Below are positions 24,057 through 32,516 of a stretch of DNA of 39,793 bases, in pieces (the first letter of the stretch is position 1; each line of letters opens with the position of its first letter). A program made the position numbers and the translations under genes. The notes below the pieces were generated by a model. That model was not told the origin of the DNA, made no database searches, and worked only from the letters and a program-made list of their open reading frames with translations. The DNA is from Prosthecobacter debontii (GTDB taxonomy: Bacteria > Verrucomicrobiota > Verrucomicrobiia > Chthoniobacterales > Chthoniobacteraceae): assembly GCA_945861385.1 (NCBI GenBank), contig CAMAUI010000033.1, positions 1-39,793 of the forward strand. Reading direction: 5' to 3'.

Positions 24057-24944
24057 ATGGAAGACGCCCGCGAAATACTGAACAAAATCCGGCACATCGA
24101 GTTGAAGACCCGTGGCATGATAGACACGGCGTTCTCGGGCCAGTACCGGAGCGTATTCAAGGGGAGGGGGATGAACTTCGAGGAGGTGCGCGAATACCAG
24201 CCGGGCGATGAGGTCCGGGCGATTGACTGGAATGTCACGGCGCGGATGGGCGACGCATACATCAAGAAGTTCACGGAGGAACGTGAACTGACGGTGATGA
24301 TCGTCGTGGATGTCAGCGCATCGGGTGAATTTGGCAGTGTGAATCTCAGCAAGCGCGAACTCGCGGCGGAGGTCGCGTGCGTCTTTGCGTTCAGCGCCAT
24401 CCGGAACAACGACAAGGTGGGCTGCATTCTTTTCTCCGATCACATCGAACTGTTCATTCCTCCCGCAAAGGGCCGCGGGCATGCGCTTCGCATCATCCGT
24501 GAGATTTTATTTTTCGAGCCGCAGGGGAGGGGCACCGATGTGGCCGGTGCGCTGGAAATGCTCAACCAGGTCATGCACCGGCGGGCAGTGGTTTTTCTCA
24601 TCAGCGACTTTCAGTCGCCGGATTTTGACAAGCCCCTGAGCGTGGCCGCGCGCCGTCACGACCTTGTCGCGATTCCGGTGGTTGATCCCCGTGAGGTGGA
24701 GCTTCCGGACGTTGGTCGCATCGTGCTCGAAGACGCGGAGACGGGCGAACGGCTTGTCATCAACACGTCCGACCGCCGCACACGGCTCGAGTTTTCCAAT
24801 GCAGTTGGAGACTTTCACGGGGAACTTCCCGCACAGTTCGCACGATGCAACGTGGACACGATCATCCTTCACACCGACGAGGACTACATCCCCGCGCTTC
24901 GTAATTTTTTCCGCAGCCGCGAACGCCGCCTTGCCCTGCGATGA
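24057..24944 (+). CDS. DUF58 domain protein, first gene of Bat operon
   Basis: 295-aa cytoplasmic protein of the DUF58 family. Family marks are SVFKGRGMNFEEVREYQPGD and VRAIDWNVTARMG near the N-terminus, and a von Willebrand A-like core with VMIVVDVSASGEF (D-x-S-x-S metal site) and VVFLISDFQSPDF. DUF58 proteins usually follow a MoxR AAA+ ATPase and precede BatA/B; here no moxR lies upstream, and the previous gene is the divergent mpl. The start at ATG 24057 gives the usual N-terminus (MEDAREILNKIRHIEL); only a weak AGGA, distant, lies upstream. Its stop overlaps the next start (ATGA). Probably an assembly or chaperone-type factor for the membrane Bat proteins. Confidence 0.92.
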   Translation: MEDAREILNKIRHIELKTRGMIDTAFSGQYRSVFKGRGMNFEEVREYQPGDEVRAIDWNVTARMGDAYIKKFTEERELTVMIVVDVSASGEFGSVNLSKRELAAEVACVFAFSAIRNNDKVGCILFSDHIELFIPPAKGRGHALRIIREILFFEPQGRGTDVAGALEMLNQVMHRRAVVFLISDFQSPDFDKPLSVAARRHDLVAIPVVDPREVELPDVGRIVLEDAETGERLVINTSDRRTRLEFSNAVGDFHGELPAQFARCNVDTIILHTDEDYIPALRNFFRSRERRLALR

Positions 24945-25477
24945 GCGTCCTCCTCGCCGCCATCATCGCCACCCCGGAGGAAGTCGCCGACGCGCTGGAG
25001 GGGCTGCGCGAAAACGTCCCGCCTGTCGCCGTGCCCTGGCCCGCGTGGATGTGGTGGGCAATCGCGGGCGGGGTGGTGATTGCAGCGGGTCTTCTCGTCT
25101 GGCTCGGCATTTGGCTCGCACGTCGCGCACCGAAGACTCCGCCGCCCACGCCGCGGGAGATCGCGCTGCGGGAGATTGAAGCGCTAAGGCCCAGGGTGAA
25201 TTCGATGGAGCCCTACGCGTTCAGTGTCGTCGTGTCGGATATTCTGCGCACCTACGTGAGCGGTCACTTCGGGCTTCATGCCACGCAGCAGACATCACCG
25301 GAATTCCTCGCCAGCATCTCACGGTCGGAGCTTTTCACCGACTCAGATCGCAAGCTGCTCGCGGTATTCCTTGAGAGGTGCGACTTGCTGAAGTTCGCGC
25401 GTGCGGAAGCGCATGCCGAGGAAAACACCGGGCTGCTTCGCGAGGCCGCGGCCTTCATCCAGGGGGCGGCGGGATGA
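24941..25477 (+). CDS. DUF4381 family membrane protein
   Basis: 178-aa protein with one membrane helix at residues about 38-60 (WWAIAGGVVIAAGLLVWLGI) followed by a basic stretch and a cytoplasmic helical domain (ALREIEALRP, then YAFSVVVSDILRTYVSGHFG, then FLERCDLLKFARAEA). This layout and its place between DUF58 and BatA genes identify DUF4381. Function unknown. ATGA overlaps on both sides make translational coupling likely. Confidence 0.88.
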   Translation: MSVLLAAIIATPEEVADALEGLRENVPPVAVPWPAWMWWAIAGGVVIAAGLLVWLGIWLARRAPKTPPPTPREIALREIEALRPRVNSMEPYAFSVVVSDILRTYVSGHFGLHATQQTSPEFLASISRSELFTDSDRKLLAVFLERCDLLKFARAEAHAEENTGLLREAAAFIQGAAG

Positions 25478-26478
25478 AACTCGGCGATTTTGAATTTGCA
25501 CACCCTTGGTGGCTCGCAGGCCTGGCGGTGCTGCCACTGCTCGCGTGGTTTCTGGGCGGGCGTGGGCCTGTGCCGGCGGTGAGGTTTTCGTCGCTCGCGC
25601 CGCTCCGCGCGGTTGCGGGGAAACGGCGGGCGGCATGGGGAGGCATGAGTCGGTTGCTCGCCCTCCTCGCAGTGGGCGCCTTCCTCGTAGGACTCGCGCG
25701 GCCGCGCCTTGGCAAGGCCCATGACATCATCGAATCATCCGGAGTGGACATCGTGCTGGTGCTCGACGTCTCGCCTTCGATGCGCGCGGAGGATTTCACA
25801 TTGGGCGGCCAGCGGGTGAACCGCCTGGATGCAGTGAAGGACGTGACGCGCCGTTTCATCGAAGGCCGTCCGAATGACCGGATTGGGATTGTCGCCTTTG
25901 CGCGCGCGCCGTTCGTTGTCAGTGCGATCACTCTCAATCACGACTGGCTGCTGAAAAACCTGGAGCGCATTGCAATCGGGATGCTGGGGGACGGAACCTC
26001 CATCGGCGGCGCAATTGCCAGCGCCTCGAACCGGCTGAAGGACAATCCCTCGAAAAGCAAGGTGGTCATCCTGCTCACGGACGGCGCGGAGACGGTCACC
26101 ACCATCAAGCCCAGCATTGCAGCGGAGGCGGCGAAGGCGGTGGGCATCCGAATCCACACGATCGCCGCGGGTACCGACCAGCCGGCGAGCATCGGCTCCG
26201 GAATTCCATTTCTACGACCCATGACGCGCGGCAGCGACCTTGATGAGGCGTCGCTCCGCGAAATCGCGGAAATCGGCAATGGGAAATTTTTCCGCGCCAC
26301 GGATTCGGACTCGCTGAACAAGGTGTTCGAGGAAATTGACCGGCTCGAGAAAACCGAGGTGAAATTGAAGAAGTTCACGGAATGGCGGGAGCTTTTCCCG
26401 TGGTTTGCCGCGGCTGGTGCGTTGCTCCTGGCCATGCAGTTGATCCACTCGGCAACCGCGGGGAGGAGCCTGCCATGA
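25474..26478 (+). CDS. batA: BatA-like von Willebrand A membrane protein
   Basis: 334-aa inner-membrane protein; ATG 25474 overlaps the previous stop. N-terminal membrane helices at about 10-28 and 58-75, a periplasmic or cytoplasmic vWA domain at about 90-290, and a C-terminal helix near 308-325. The metal (MIDAS) site is intact: DVSPS at 98-102, Thr in GDGTSIGG at 172-179, and TDGAE at 202-206. The family (Bacteroides aerotolerance operon) supports envelope integrity or stress tolerance; the molecular job is not established. Confidence 0.93.
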   Translation: MKLGDFEFAHPWWLAGLAVLPLLAWFLGGRGPVPAVRFSSLAPLRAVAGKRRAAWGGMSRLLALLAVGAFLVGLARPRLGKAHDIIESSGVDIVLVLDVSPSMRAEDFTLGGQRVNRLDAVKDVTRRFIEGRPNDRIGIVAFARAPFVVSAITLNHDWLLKNLERIAIGMLGDGTSIGGAIASASNRLKDNPSKSKVVILLTDGAETVTTIKPSIAAEAAKAVGIRIHTIAAGTDQPASIGSGIPFLRPMTRGSDLDEASLREIAEIGNGKFFRATDSDSLNKVFEEIDRLEKTEVKLKKFTEWRELFPWFAAAGALLLAMQLIHSATAGRSLP

Positions 26479-28412
26479 ATGCCGGCGACATCCGGTTCGC
26501 GCTGCCATCCGCGCTATGGGCGCTGGCGATTCTACCGGTGCTGGTGGGGCTGTACATCCGCGCGGCTGGTCTGCGCCGGGTCATGCTCTCGCGATTCATC
26601 GCGGCGAGGCTCCAGCCGCGCCTGGCCGGGACGGTGAGCATTGCAAAGCGGCTCGCCTGTTTCATCCTCGCCCTGCTGGCGGTGGCAGGCGGCATTCTCG
26701 CGGTCGCACGGCCGCAGTGGGGGGTGACTTGGGAGGAGGTCAGGCAGAAGGGCCGCGATGTGCTCATCGCCGTGGACACTTCGCGCTCGATGCTCGCGCA
26801 GGATTTGCGCCCGGACCGGCTGACGCGGGCGAAGCTGGCGGCGCAGGATCTTCTCGCGCAGCTTGGCGGGGATCGCGCGGGTGTGATTGCATTTGCCGGG
26901 ACGGCTTTCCTCCAGGCGCCGCTGACGCCGGACCACGATGCGGTGCGCGAGGCGCTGAACGGCCTGGACACGGAGATTCTCCCGCGTGGCGGAACGAGTC
27001 TCACGGCTGCGATCCAGGAGGCCGCTGAGGCGTTTCAAAAAGGCGAGAGCCAGCATCAGGCGTTGATTATTTTTTCCGATGGCGAGGAATTGGAACTGGA
27101 CGCGGTCGCCGCCGCGCGGGAGCACAAATTCAAGGTTTTCACTGTCGGCATTGGATCACGCGAGGGAGTGTTGATTCCCGAGCAGACACGTCTTGGCGGA
27201 ACGGAGTTTGTGCGCGATGAAAGCGGGCAGCCCGTGAAGACTCGGCTGGACGAGGCTCGCATGCGGGAGGTTGCAGATGCGGGTGGAGGGTTCTATGTTC
27301 ATCTCCAGAACGGCCCGGCTGAGATGAGCCAAATCGTCCGCGAAGGCCTTGGAAAAATGAACGCGAAGGAATCAGACGCACGTGTGGCACAACAGGCGAT
27401 CGAGCGCTACCAATGGCCGCTCGGGGCGGCGATCTTGTGTGCGCTCGCCGCTCTCGTGATTGGCGACCGCCGGCGGATGCTGCGCGCCGCTGTCGCCGTT
27501 TCGCTCGCGATGGCATCCGCACAGGCGGCTGCGGCGGGCGATCAACAGTTCGCCGCCCACGATTACCGTGGGGCGCTGGAGTCATTCGAGGCGGGCTTGC
27601 AGAAGAGGGATGTGCCGGAGTTGCACTTCAACGCTGGCGCTGCTGCGTTTCAGCTCGGGGATTACGAGCGGGCGGCGGCGGGTTTTAGCAAGGCGCTCGG
27701 CTCGGGCACCACGGATTTGCAGGCGCGCGCGGCATACAACCTTGCGAACACGCTGGCGAGGCGTGGCGCGAGATTGGAAAAAAGCGAGGAGAAGCTGACG
27801 GAGTGGAGAAACGCGCTTCAACATTACGACCGGGCACTGGAACTCGCGCCGACGAACAAGGACTGTGAGGTCAACCGGGAGATCGTGAAGAAGGCGATCG
27901 AGCGGCTTGAAAAGCAGGAGCAACAGAAGAAGGACGAGGAGAAGAAGGATGGGGAGAAGAAGGACGGCGAGAAGCAGGATGGCGAGAAGCAGGACGGCGA
28001 GAAGCAGGACGGCGAGAAGCAGGACGGCGAGAAGCAGGACGGCGAGAAGAAGGACGGCGAGAAGAAGGACGGCGAGAAGAAGGATGGGGAGAAGAAGGAT
28101 GGCGATAAGAAGGATGGCGATAAGAAGGATGGGGAGGATGGCTCAAAGCAGGACCTCCAGCCACAGCCCGGTGAGAAGGGTGAAAAAAAGGACGGGGAGC
28201 TGAAGCCGGCCGGAGATTCCGGGCAGGATCCGGACAAGGACGCGAAAGCCGGGGAGGCTGCCGAGGCAATGGCTGCGGCGCTCGAAAAGCGGATGACTGA
28301 GAAGGATGCGCAGGCGTTGCTCGAGTCGCTACGCCGCCTCGACGTTCGCGGGCGGCTTTCCGATCCGAAGGATGCCCGCAGGGTCAGGGACAAGGCTTTT
28401 AAGAACTGGTAA
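26475..28412 (+). CDS. batB: BatB/BatC fusion: vWA domain, TPRs and DGEKK repeat tail
   Basis: 645-aa protein that combines two Bat proteins. Residues 1-345 are BatB-like: two N-terminal helices, a vWA domain with the metal site DTSRS at 101-105 and FSDGEEL later, and a closing helix (WPLGAAILCALAALVIG). Residues about 350-475 are BatC-like TPRs (FAAHDYRGALESFEAG, then FNAGAAAFQLGDYERAA, then YNLANTLARRG). A charged linker of 12 DGE(K/Q)-type pentads follows (residues about 492-551), then an acidic helical tail. A signal-peptide-like segment (AVAVSLAMASAQAAAAG) at the BatB/BatC join suggests the TPR part is periplasmic. ATGA overlap with batA; 2-nt gap to batD. Confidence 0.92.
   Translation: MNAGDIRFALPSALWALAILPVLVGLYIRAAGLRRVMLSRFIAARLQPRLAGTVSIAKRLACFILALLAVAGGILAVARPQWGVTWEEVRQKGRDVLIAVDTSRSMLAQDLRPDRLTRAKLAAQDLLAQLGGDRAGVIAFAGTAFLQAPLTPDHDAVREALNGLDTEILPRGGTSLTAAIQEAAEAFQKGESQHQALIIFSDGEELELDAVAAAREHKFKVFTVGIGSREGVLIPEQTRLGGTEFVRDESGQPVKTRLDEARMREVADAGGGFYVHLQNGPAEMSQIVREGLGKMNAKESDARVAQQAIERYQWPLGAAILCALAALVIGDRRRMLRAAVAVSLAMASAQAAAAGDQQFAAHDYRGALESFEAGLQKRDVPELHFNAGAAAFQLGDYERAAAGFSKALGSGTTDLQARAAYNLANTLARRGARLEKSEEKLTEWRNALQHYDRALELAPTNKDCEVNREIVKKAIERLEKQEQQKKDEEKKDGEKKDGEKQDGEKQDGEKQDGEKQDGEKQDGEKKDGEKKDGEKKDGEKKDGDKKDGDKKDGEDGSKQDLQPQPGEKGEKKDGELKPAGDSGQDPDKDAKAGEAAEAMAAALEKRMTEKDAQALLESLRRLDVRGRLSDPKDARRVRDKAFKNW
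27948..28127 (+). repeat. Twelve in-frame 15-bp repeats in batB/C
   Basis: Twelve tandem units of 15 bp based on GACGGCGAGAAGCAG or GACGGCGAGAAGAAG encode DGEK(Q/K)K-type pentads: one DGEKK, five DGEKQ, four DGEKK and two DGDKK. Near-identical units in the middle and diverged ones at the ends are typical of repeat expansion by slippage. A change by whole units keeps the reading frame. Confidence 0.9.
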
Positions 28413-28414
28413 GG

Positions 28415-30142
28415 ATGATGCGTGCTCAAGCCGACGGCTGCCGGTTTCTTTGCGTGCTCGCTTTCTTGATGTTTGGCGGGTTTGCGCATGCCGCTCCCAG
28501 GGCGACAGCTTCGCTCTCCGATGAGACGACCCGCGTGGGTGAAGCGGTGACGCTTGAGATCGAAGTCGAGGGCGAAGAAAAAGCGGCGCGCCCGGCACTG
28601 CGTCTCGATGATTTCGATGTGACGCCGACCGGGCAGTCGCAGCAGACGTTCATCACGCCGGGGCGCGTTCGCAACTCGGTGAGCTACAGCTACGAGATCG
28701 TCCCGAAACGCGAAGGCACACTCACCATCCCGGCAATCGAGGTGAAGGTTGGCGGTGTGAGTGCCAGCACGCAGCCGCTCACGCTGAAGGTCGCGCCGCC
28801 GCTGGATCCGAAGGCCGCCGCGGAATTGGCGTTTGGAGAAGTGGTGATTGCCAAGCCAGTGGCGTGGGTTGGTGAATGGGTGCCGGCGCGGGTCAATTTT
28901 TATTTGAGGGAGGATGTCGCCTCGTGGAATCCACGGGACGTGGGTGAGTTGAAAAATGACGCCTGTCTTTCGCTCGGCTACAAGCAGCAGCAACCGCAGG
29001 CCATCGAGCGCGATGGGAAAAGGTACCAGCGATGGACATGGACGACGGTGCTCGTGCCGAGCAAGGCGGGGAAGATCACACTCGGACCGGTTGCATTGAA
29101 GACGTTGGTGCAGCGCACGGACGACAAATCGCCGAATTACGATCCACGCAGCATTTTCCGCGGACGGCGCGTGGGGCCGGTGAAGGAGATGACAGTATCC
29201 GCGCCCCCGGTGGATCTGGACGTCAAGCCGCTGCCGGTGGCCGACCGGCCAAAGTCCTTCGATGGCGCGATCGGAAAGTTCACTTTTGATGGAACGGGCT
29301 CGGTGAATCGCGTGAAGCTCGGGGAGCCTGTGGAGATGACGCTCACGGTGGCAGGCGAGGGGAATTTCGACCGGCTGAGCGACCCGCCGCTGGCGGATGC
29401 AAAGGGATGGCAGAGTTATCCAGGGAAGAAAAATTTCCAGTCCTCGGATGATTCCTCGTTGCGAGGCAAAATGACTTTTTCCATCCCGGTCGTTCCATCG
29501 GAAAAGAAGGACAGGATGCCGGTGTTTGAATTTTGCTACTTCGACCCGGATGCCGGGAAGTATGTGGCACTCAGGAACGCTGATGCACCTCTCGTGGTGG
29601 AGGGCGATCCGGTGCAGGTGGTGAGCGTGGCGCCAAAGATTGAGCCGAAAAAGGAGCCCGTGGATCTCCTGCCAAACAAGACCAGCCTCGGAGATGTGCG
29701 TGTGGCAGCCTTCGCGCCGATGGGCCAGCCATTGCAATTCGCGGCCCTCATAATGGCGCCGATTCCGATCATCGCGGCCTTTGTGTTCTGGTGGCGGCGG
29801 CGGATGGACCCAGCGCACGCATGGCGCGTGGCCCGGCATCAGGAGATCGTTGCCTTGCGAAAGCGCATGCAGGCTGCGACGGAACGCGCGGAAATGCTCG
29901 ATCTGGCGATGCGGCTGATGGAACTCGATGCGACGCAATTTGGAGAAGGGGGTGCGGCGGATCTCGAAAAAGTGTTTTCCAGCCGGAGGATTGACGAGGC
30001 GACTTCCGCGGCGATGCGCGAGCTTTTTGCATCGAGAAGTGAGCTGGTCTACGCGGGTGGCTTGGGCGGGAGGATCGGTGAGGCTGAGCGTGATCGCGTG
30101 TCTGCGGTTGTGGATGCATATTTCAATGCACCCAGGACATGA
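28415..30142 (+). CDS. batD: BatD-like oxygen-tolerance membrane protein
   Basis: 575-aa protein with a signal peptide (FLCVLAFLMFGGFAHA, then APRATAS), several beta-sandwich repeats in the periplasm (TRVGEAVTLEIEVEG, SYEIVPKREGTLTIPAIEV, LGEPVEMTLTVAGEGNF), a transmembrane helix at about residues 445-463 (ALIMAPIPIIAAFVFWW), and a cytoplasmic helical C-terminus. This is the BatD plan. YSYEIVPKREG-type strands and the position between batB and batE support the call. The 2-nt gap from batB and the 4-nt overlap with the next gene place it inside the operon. Confidence 0.9.
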   Translation: MMRAQADGCRFLCVLAFLMFGGFAHAAPRATASLSDETTRVGEAVTLEIEVEGEEKAARPALRLDDFDVTPTGQSQQTFITPGRVRNSVSYSYEIVPKREGTLTIPAIEVKVGGVSASTQPLTLKVAPPLDPKAAAELAFGEVVIAKPVAWVGEWVPARVNFYLREDVASWNPRDVGELKNDACLSLGYKQQQPQAIERDGKRYQRWTWTTVLVPSKAGKITLGPVALKTLVQRTDDKSPNYDPRSIFRGRRVGPVKEMTVSAPPVDLDVKPLPVADRPKSFDGAIGKFTFDGTGSVNRVKLGEPVEMTLTVAGEGNFDRLSDPPLADAKGWQSYPGKKNFQSSDDSSLRGKMTFSIPVVPSEKKDRMPVFEFCYFDPDAGKYVALRNADAPLVVEGDPVQVVSVAPKIEPKKEPVDLLPNKTSLGDVRVAAFAPMGQPLQFAALIMAPIPIIAAFVFWWRRRMDPAHAWRVARHQEIVALRKRMQAATERAEMLDLAMRLMELDATQFGEGGAADLEKVFSSRRIDEATSAAMRELFASRSELVYAGGLGGRIGEAERDRVSAVVDAYFNAPRT

Positions 30143-30864
30143 GTATCGGGCGATGGCTCCAAGTGGCGTGCCTGTTTGCCACGGCGATTGCGAAGGCGGA
30201 TGATTTCAGCGATGCGCTTGCGGCGTATGACGCGGGGAAATTTGCGGATGCGAGGCGGGGGTTTGAGCGGGTAGTCGCAGCGGGCGCGTCTGCGAATGCT
30301 TTTTACAACCTCGGTAACTCGTGTTTCCGGCTCGATGAACATGGTGCGTCGGCGCTCGCGTATGAACGGGCGCTGGTGCTCGATCCCGGCTTCAGCGAGG
30401 CCCTGGCGAATTTGCGTTTTGTGCGCGAGAAGGCGCGTGCGCGGGTTGCTGAGCCAGACTGGCGTGAGCGGGTGATGAGCAGGATTCATCCGCGTGCCGT
30501 GCCGTGGCTGGCGCTCGGCGCCGCGTGGAGCGGGTGGATGCTCGCGGGCGCCGGAGTGCTGCGCCGGCGGGCATCGGCGGTGATCTGTGGCGGAGTGTTC
30601 GCAGGGCTCGCAGCGGCGCTTTTTGCGGGGTTGCTCTGGAACGATGACCGGGATGCGCGGCTCGCAGTCGTGGTGAATGCGGGGTCGGAAGCGCGGATTC
30701 AGCCCGCTGATCGCGCGCCGGTGGCGGAGGTTTTGCCGGCGGCGAGCCGGGTGCGGGTGATCAGCGCGCAGGGCGGCTGGACCTACTGCGACCTTCCGGG
30801 CGGCGGGCAGGGCTGGGTGCATGCCGGGCACATTGCGATGGTGCGCATGCTCCCAAGGAAATGA
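30139..30864 (+). CDS. batE: BatE-like TPR/SH3 membrane protein
   Basis: 241-aa protein with an N-terminal signal (LQVACLFATAIAKA, then DDFSDA), TPR-type repeats (ALAAYDAGKFADARRGFERV, AFYNLGNSCFRLDEHG, ALAYERALVLDPGFSEAL), two membrane helices at about residues 119-165 (LALGAAWSGWMLAGAGVL, then GGVFAGLAAALFAGLLW) and a C-terminal SH3-like domain (VVVNAGSEARIQP, VRVISAQGGWTYCDLPGG, GWVHAGHI). This is the usual BatE order. ATGA overlaps on both sides. Confidence 0.88.
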   Translation: MSIGRWLQVACLFATAIAKADDFSDALAAYDAGKFADARRGFERVVAAGASANAFYNLGNSCFRLDEHGASALAYERALVLDPGFSEALANLRFVREKARARVAEPDWRERVMSRIHPRAVPWLALGAAWSGWMLAGAGVLRRRASAVICGGVFAGLAAALFAGLLWNDDRDARLAVVVNAGSEARIQPADRAPVAEVLPAASRVRVISAQGGWTYCDLPGGGQGWVHAGHIAMVRMLPRK

Positions 30865-31652
30865 AGTGGCGATCGCTGCTTCTCGTGCTCGGCGCATGTA
30901 TGAAAGTCGTGCCGGCGCTGGCAGCGGACTGGAGGGACGCGCTCGATCTCAAGCCGGGGAAATTTCCGGCTCAGCGGGCGGTGGCGGCCAGGTACGAGTT
31001 TGGCTGGAGCGGCGTGAAGGCGGCGGAGGCGGAGGCGAAATTTTCCCGGACAAAGGGCCATTGTCGCCTTGAACTCGATGCGAAGACGGTGGGGGTTGCG
31101 CGAGGTCTCTGGCGGATGGACACGCATGCTGTTTCCACGATGAACGCAAGGACCCTGCGGCCTGTGCGCCTGAATCAATCGGAGAAGTATTCAAAAAAAA
31201 GTTTTCTGACGACGGTGGATTTCTCGGGCGAGGGTGTGAAGCGGCTGAAGGTGCCGACGCCGCCGGACAGGAATCCGCCAAAGCTGAAGGAGTTCAAATT
31301 TTCCCACGTGCATGACCTGCAGAGCGCGCTGCTTTTCATCCGGAGTCAGCGGCTCGCGCAGGCTGAGACGATCCGGCTTTGCGTGTATCCCTCGACCGGA
31401 GCCTACCTCGCGGAAATCCATGTGCTCGCCCGCGAGAAGGTGAAGGCGGCGGGCAGGGAATGGGACGCGATCAAGTGCGACATTAAACTGCGGGAGGTGA
31501 TGCGGGATTTCACGGTCGCACCGCACCGGAAATTCAAAAAGGCGGCGGCGTGGCTTTCCGATGACAAAGACCGGTTGCTGCTGCGCGTGGAGGCGGAGGT
31601 GTTCGTCGGGAGCATTTGGGCGGAGCTGAAGTCGGCGGACTTCGCAAAGTGA
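30861..31652 (+). CDS. DUF3108 secreted protein
   Basis: 263-aa exported protein: signal peptide (LLLVLGACMKVVPALA, then ADWRD), then a beta-rich DUF3108-like domain (AARYEFGWSGVKAAEAEAKF, WRMDTHAVSTM, HVHDLQSALLFIRSQ, LLRVEAEVFVGSIWAEL). DUF3108 proteins are periplasmic or outer-membrane and of unknown function. Last gene of the Bat operon by a 4-nt overlap; it is not a standard Bat member, so its inclusion here is informative. It converges on the peptidoglycan-binding gene with a 9-nt gap. Confidence 0.82.
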   Translation: MKWRSLLLVLGACMKVVPALAADWRDALDLKPGKFPAQRAVAARYEFGWSGVKAAEAEAKFSRTKGHCRLELDAKTVGVARGLWRMDTHAVSTMNARTLRPVRLNQSEKYSKKSFLTTVDFSGEGVKRLKVPTPPDRNPPKLKEFKFSHVHDLQSALLFIRSQRLAQAETIRLCVYPSTGAYLAEIHVLAREKVKAAGREWDAIKCDIKLREVMRDFTVAPHRKFKKAAAWLSDDKDRLLLRVEAEVFVGSIWAELKSADFAK

Positions 31653-31661
31653 CTCCGCCGA

Positions 31662-32495
31662 TCAAAGACGCCGTATCGAATTGAAATCCACGGAACGATC
31701 GCGGCGGCGGTTGGGGTCGTAAAATGGACGCAGCGGTGGAGCATCGGGGCTGCGACCGGGGAGGAGATTCATCTCGGCAAGTGTCGGGAGATCGAGGCGG
31801 CCTGTGCGTTTGAGGCGCCGCTGTTCCTGATATGCAAACAGCGCGTCCGCGGTCGCGCGCCCCGGGATACCATCGGCGACGGTGCGGTAGAGGCCGTGGC
31901 GGGTGAGTTGGACCTGGGCTTTTCGCAAGACGTCCATCTGCACTTCGCGCGGTGCGCTGGCGTAGGGTGTGCCGTGGTAGAGTGTGCTGAACTCGTCGTG
32001 GACGGGATTCGGAATCGTCGTGGGTGGTGGGATGACGGCGGGGTCATCCGGAAAAGCAACCCCTGGACGGCGGGCGGCGGGCGGGGCTTCCGGAGGCTCC
32101 GGGCGTGGCGGAACGGGCGAGCCTGGTTTTTCAGGCACGGGTGTCTCCGCCGGCTTGCGCATCTCCGGGGGCGGGGGATTGACCTGCCCGGGCTTTGGCT
32201 GCGGCGCTGGCGGTGCGGCTTCAGCGGGGGTTCCAATGCCGAGGGCGGACAGCGTTTCGGTGTTCAGTTCGCCGGTGACTTTCAGGCCGTTGCGAATTTG
32301 AAACCGCCGGATCGCGGCGTTCGATTCCGCGCCGGTTTTCCCATCCACTTCGCCAAAGTAAAATCCCTGCACTTTCAATTCCGCCTGCGCGTCGCGGAGC
32401 CGGTCGTCGGCGAAGGCGGAGGACATGAGGAGGATGGTGGCGGCGGCAATTGTTCTGATCACGGTGGCGTTGGACGCGCGGTTACGCGGGCGCAT
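31662..32495 (-). CDS. Secreted protein with two peptidoglycan-binding domains
   Basis: 277-aa protein with signal peptide (TIAAATILLMSSAFA, then DDRL). One PG_binding_1-type domain lies at residues about 32-88 (AQAELKVQGFYFGEVDGKTG, AIRRFQIRNGLKVTGEL). A Pro-rich linker follows at about 90-160, and a second such domain at about 185-245 (AQVQLTRHGLYRTVADGIPG, ALFAYQEQRRLKRTGRLD). No catalytic domain is present, so it is probably an envelope tether or scaffold. It lies 21 nt after the TPR gene, as the last gene of the second exbBD operon. Confidence 0.88.
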   Translation of the reverse strand: MRPRNRASNATVIRTIAAATILLMSSAFADDRLRDAQAELKVQGFYFGEVDGKTGAESNAAIRRFQIRNGLKVTGELNTETLSALGIGTPAEAAPPAPQPKPGQVNPPPPEMRKPAETPVPEKPGSPVPPRPEPPEAPPAARRPGVAFPDDPAVIPPPTTIPNPVHDEFSTLYHGTPYASAPREVQMDVLRKAQVQLTRHGLYRTVADGIPGRATADALFAYQEQRRLKRTGRLDLPTLAEMNLLPGRSPDAPPLRPFYDPNRRRDRSVDFNSIRRL

Positions 32496-32516
32496 TCACG
32501 TCATTCGCGGGCTTGT

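Noticed and set aside
27948..28127. CRISPR-like array of short repeats
   Set aside because: Units are 15 bp, contiguous with no spacers, and translate in frame inside batB/C.
27824..29938. 704-aa minus-strand open frame over batB/batD
   Set aside because: The Ser-Pro-Phe repeats are the antisense reading of the DGEK repeat; the sense genes carry vWA and BatD features.
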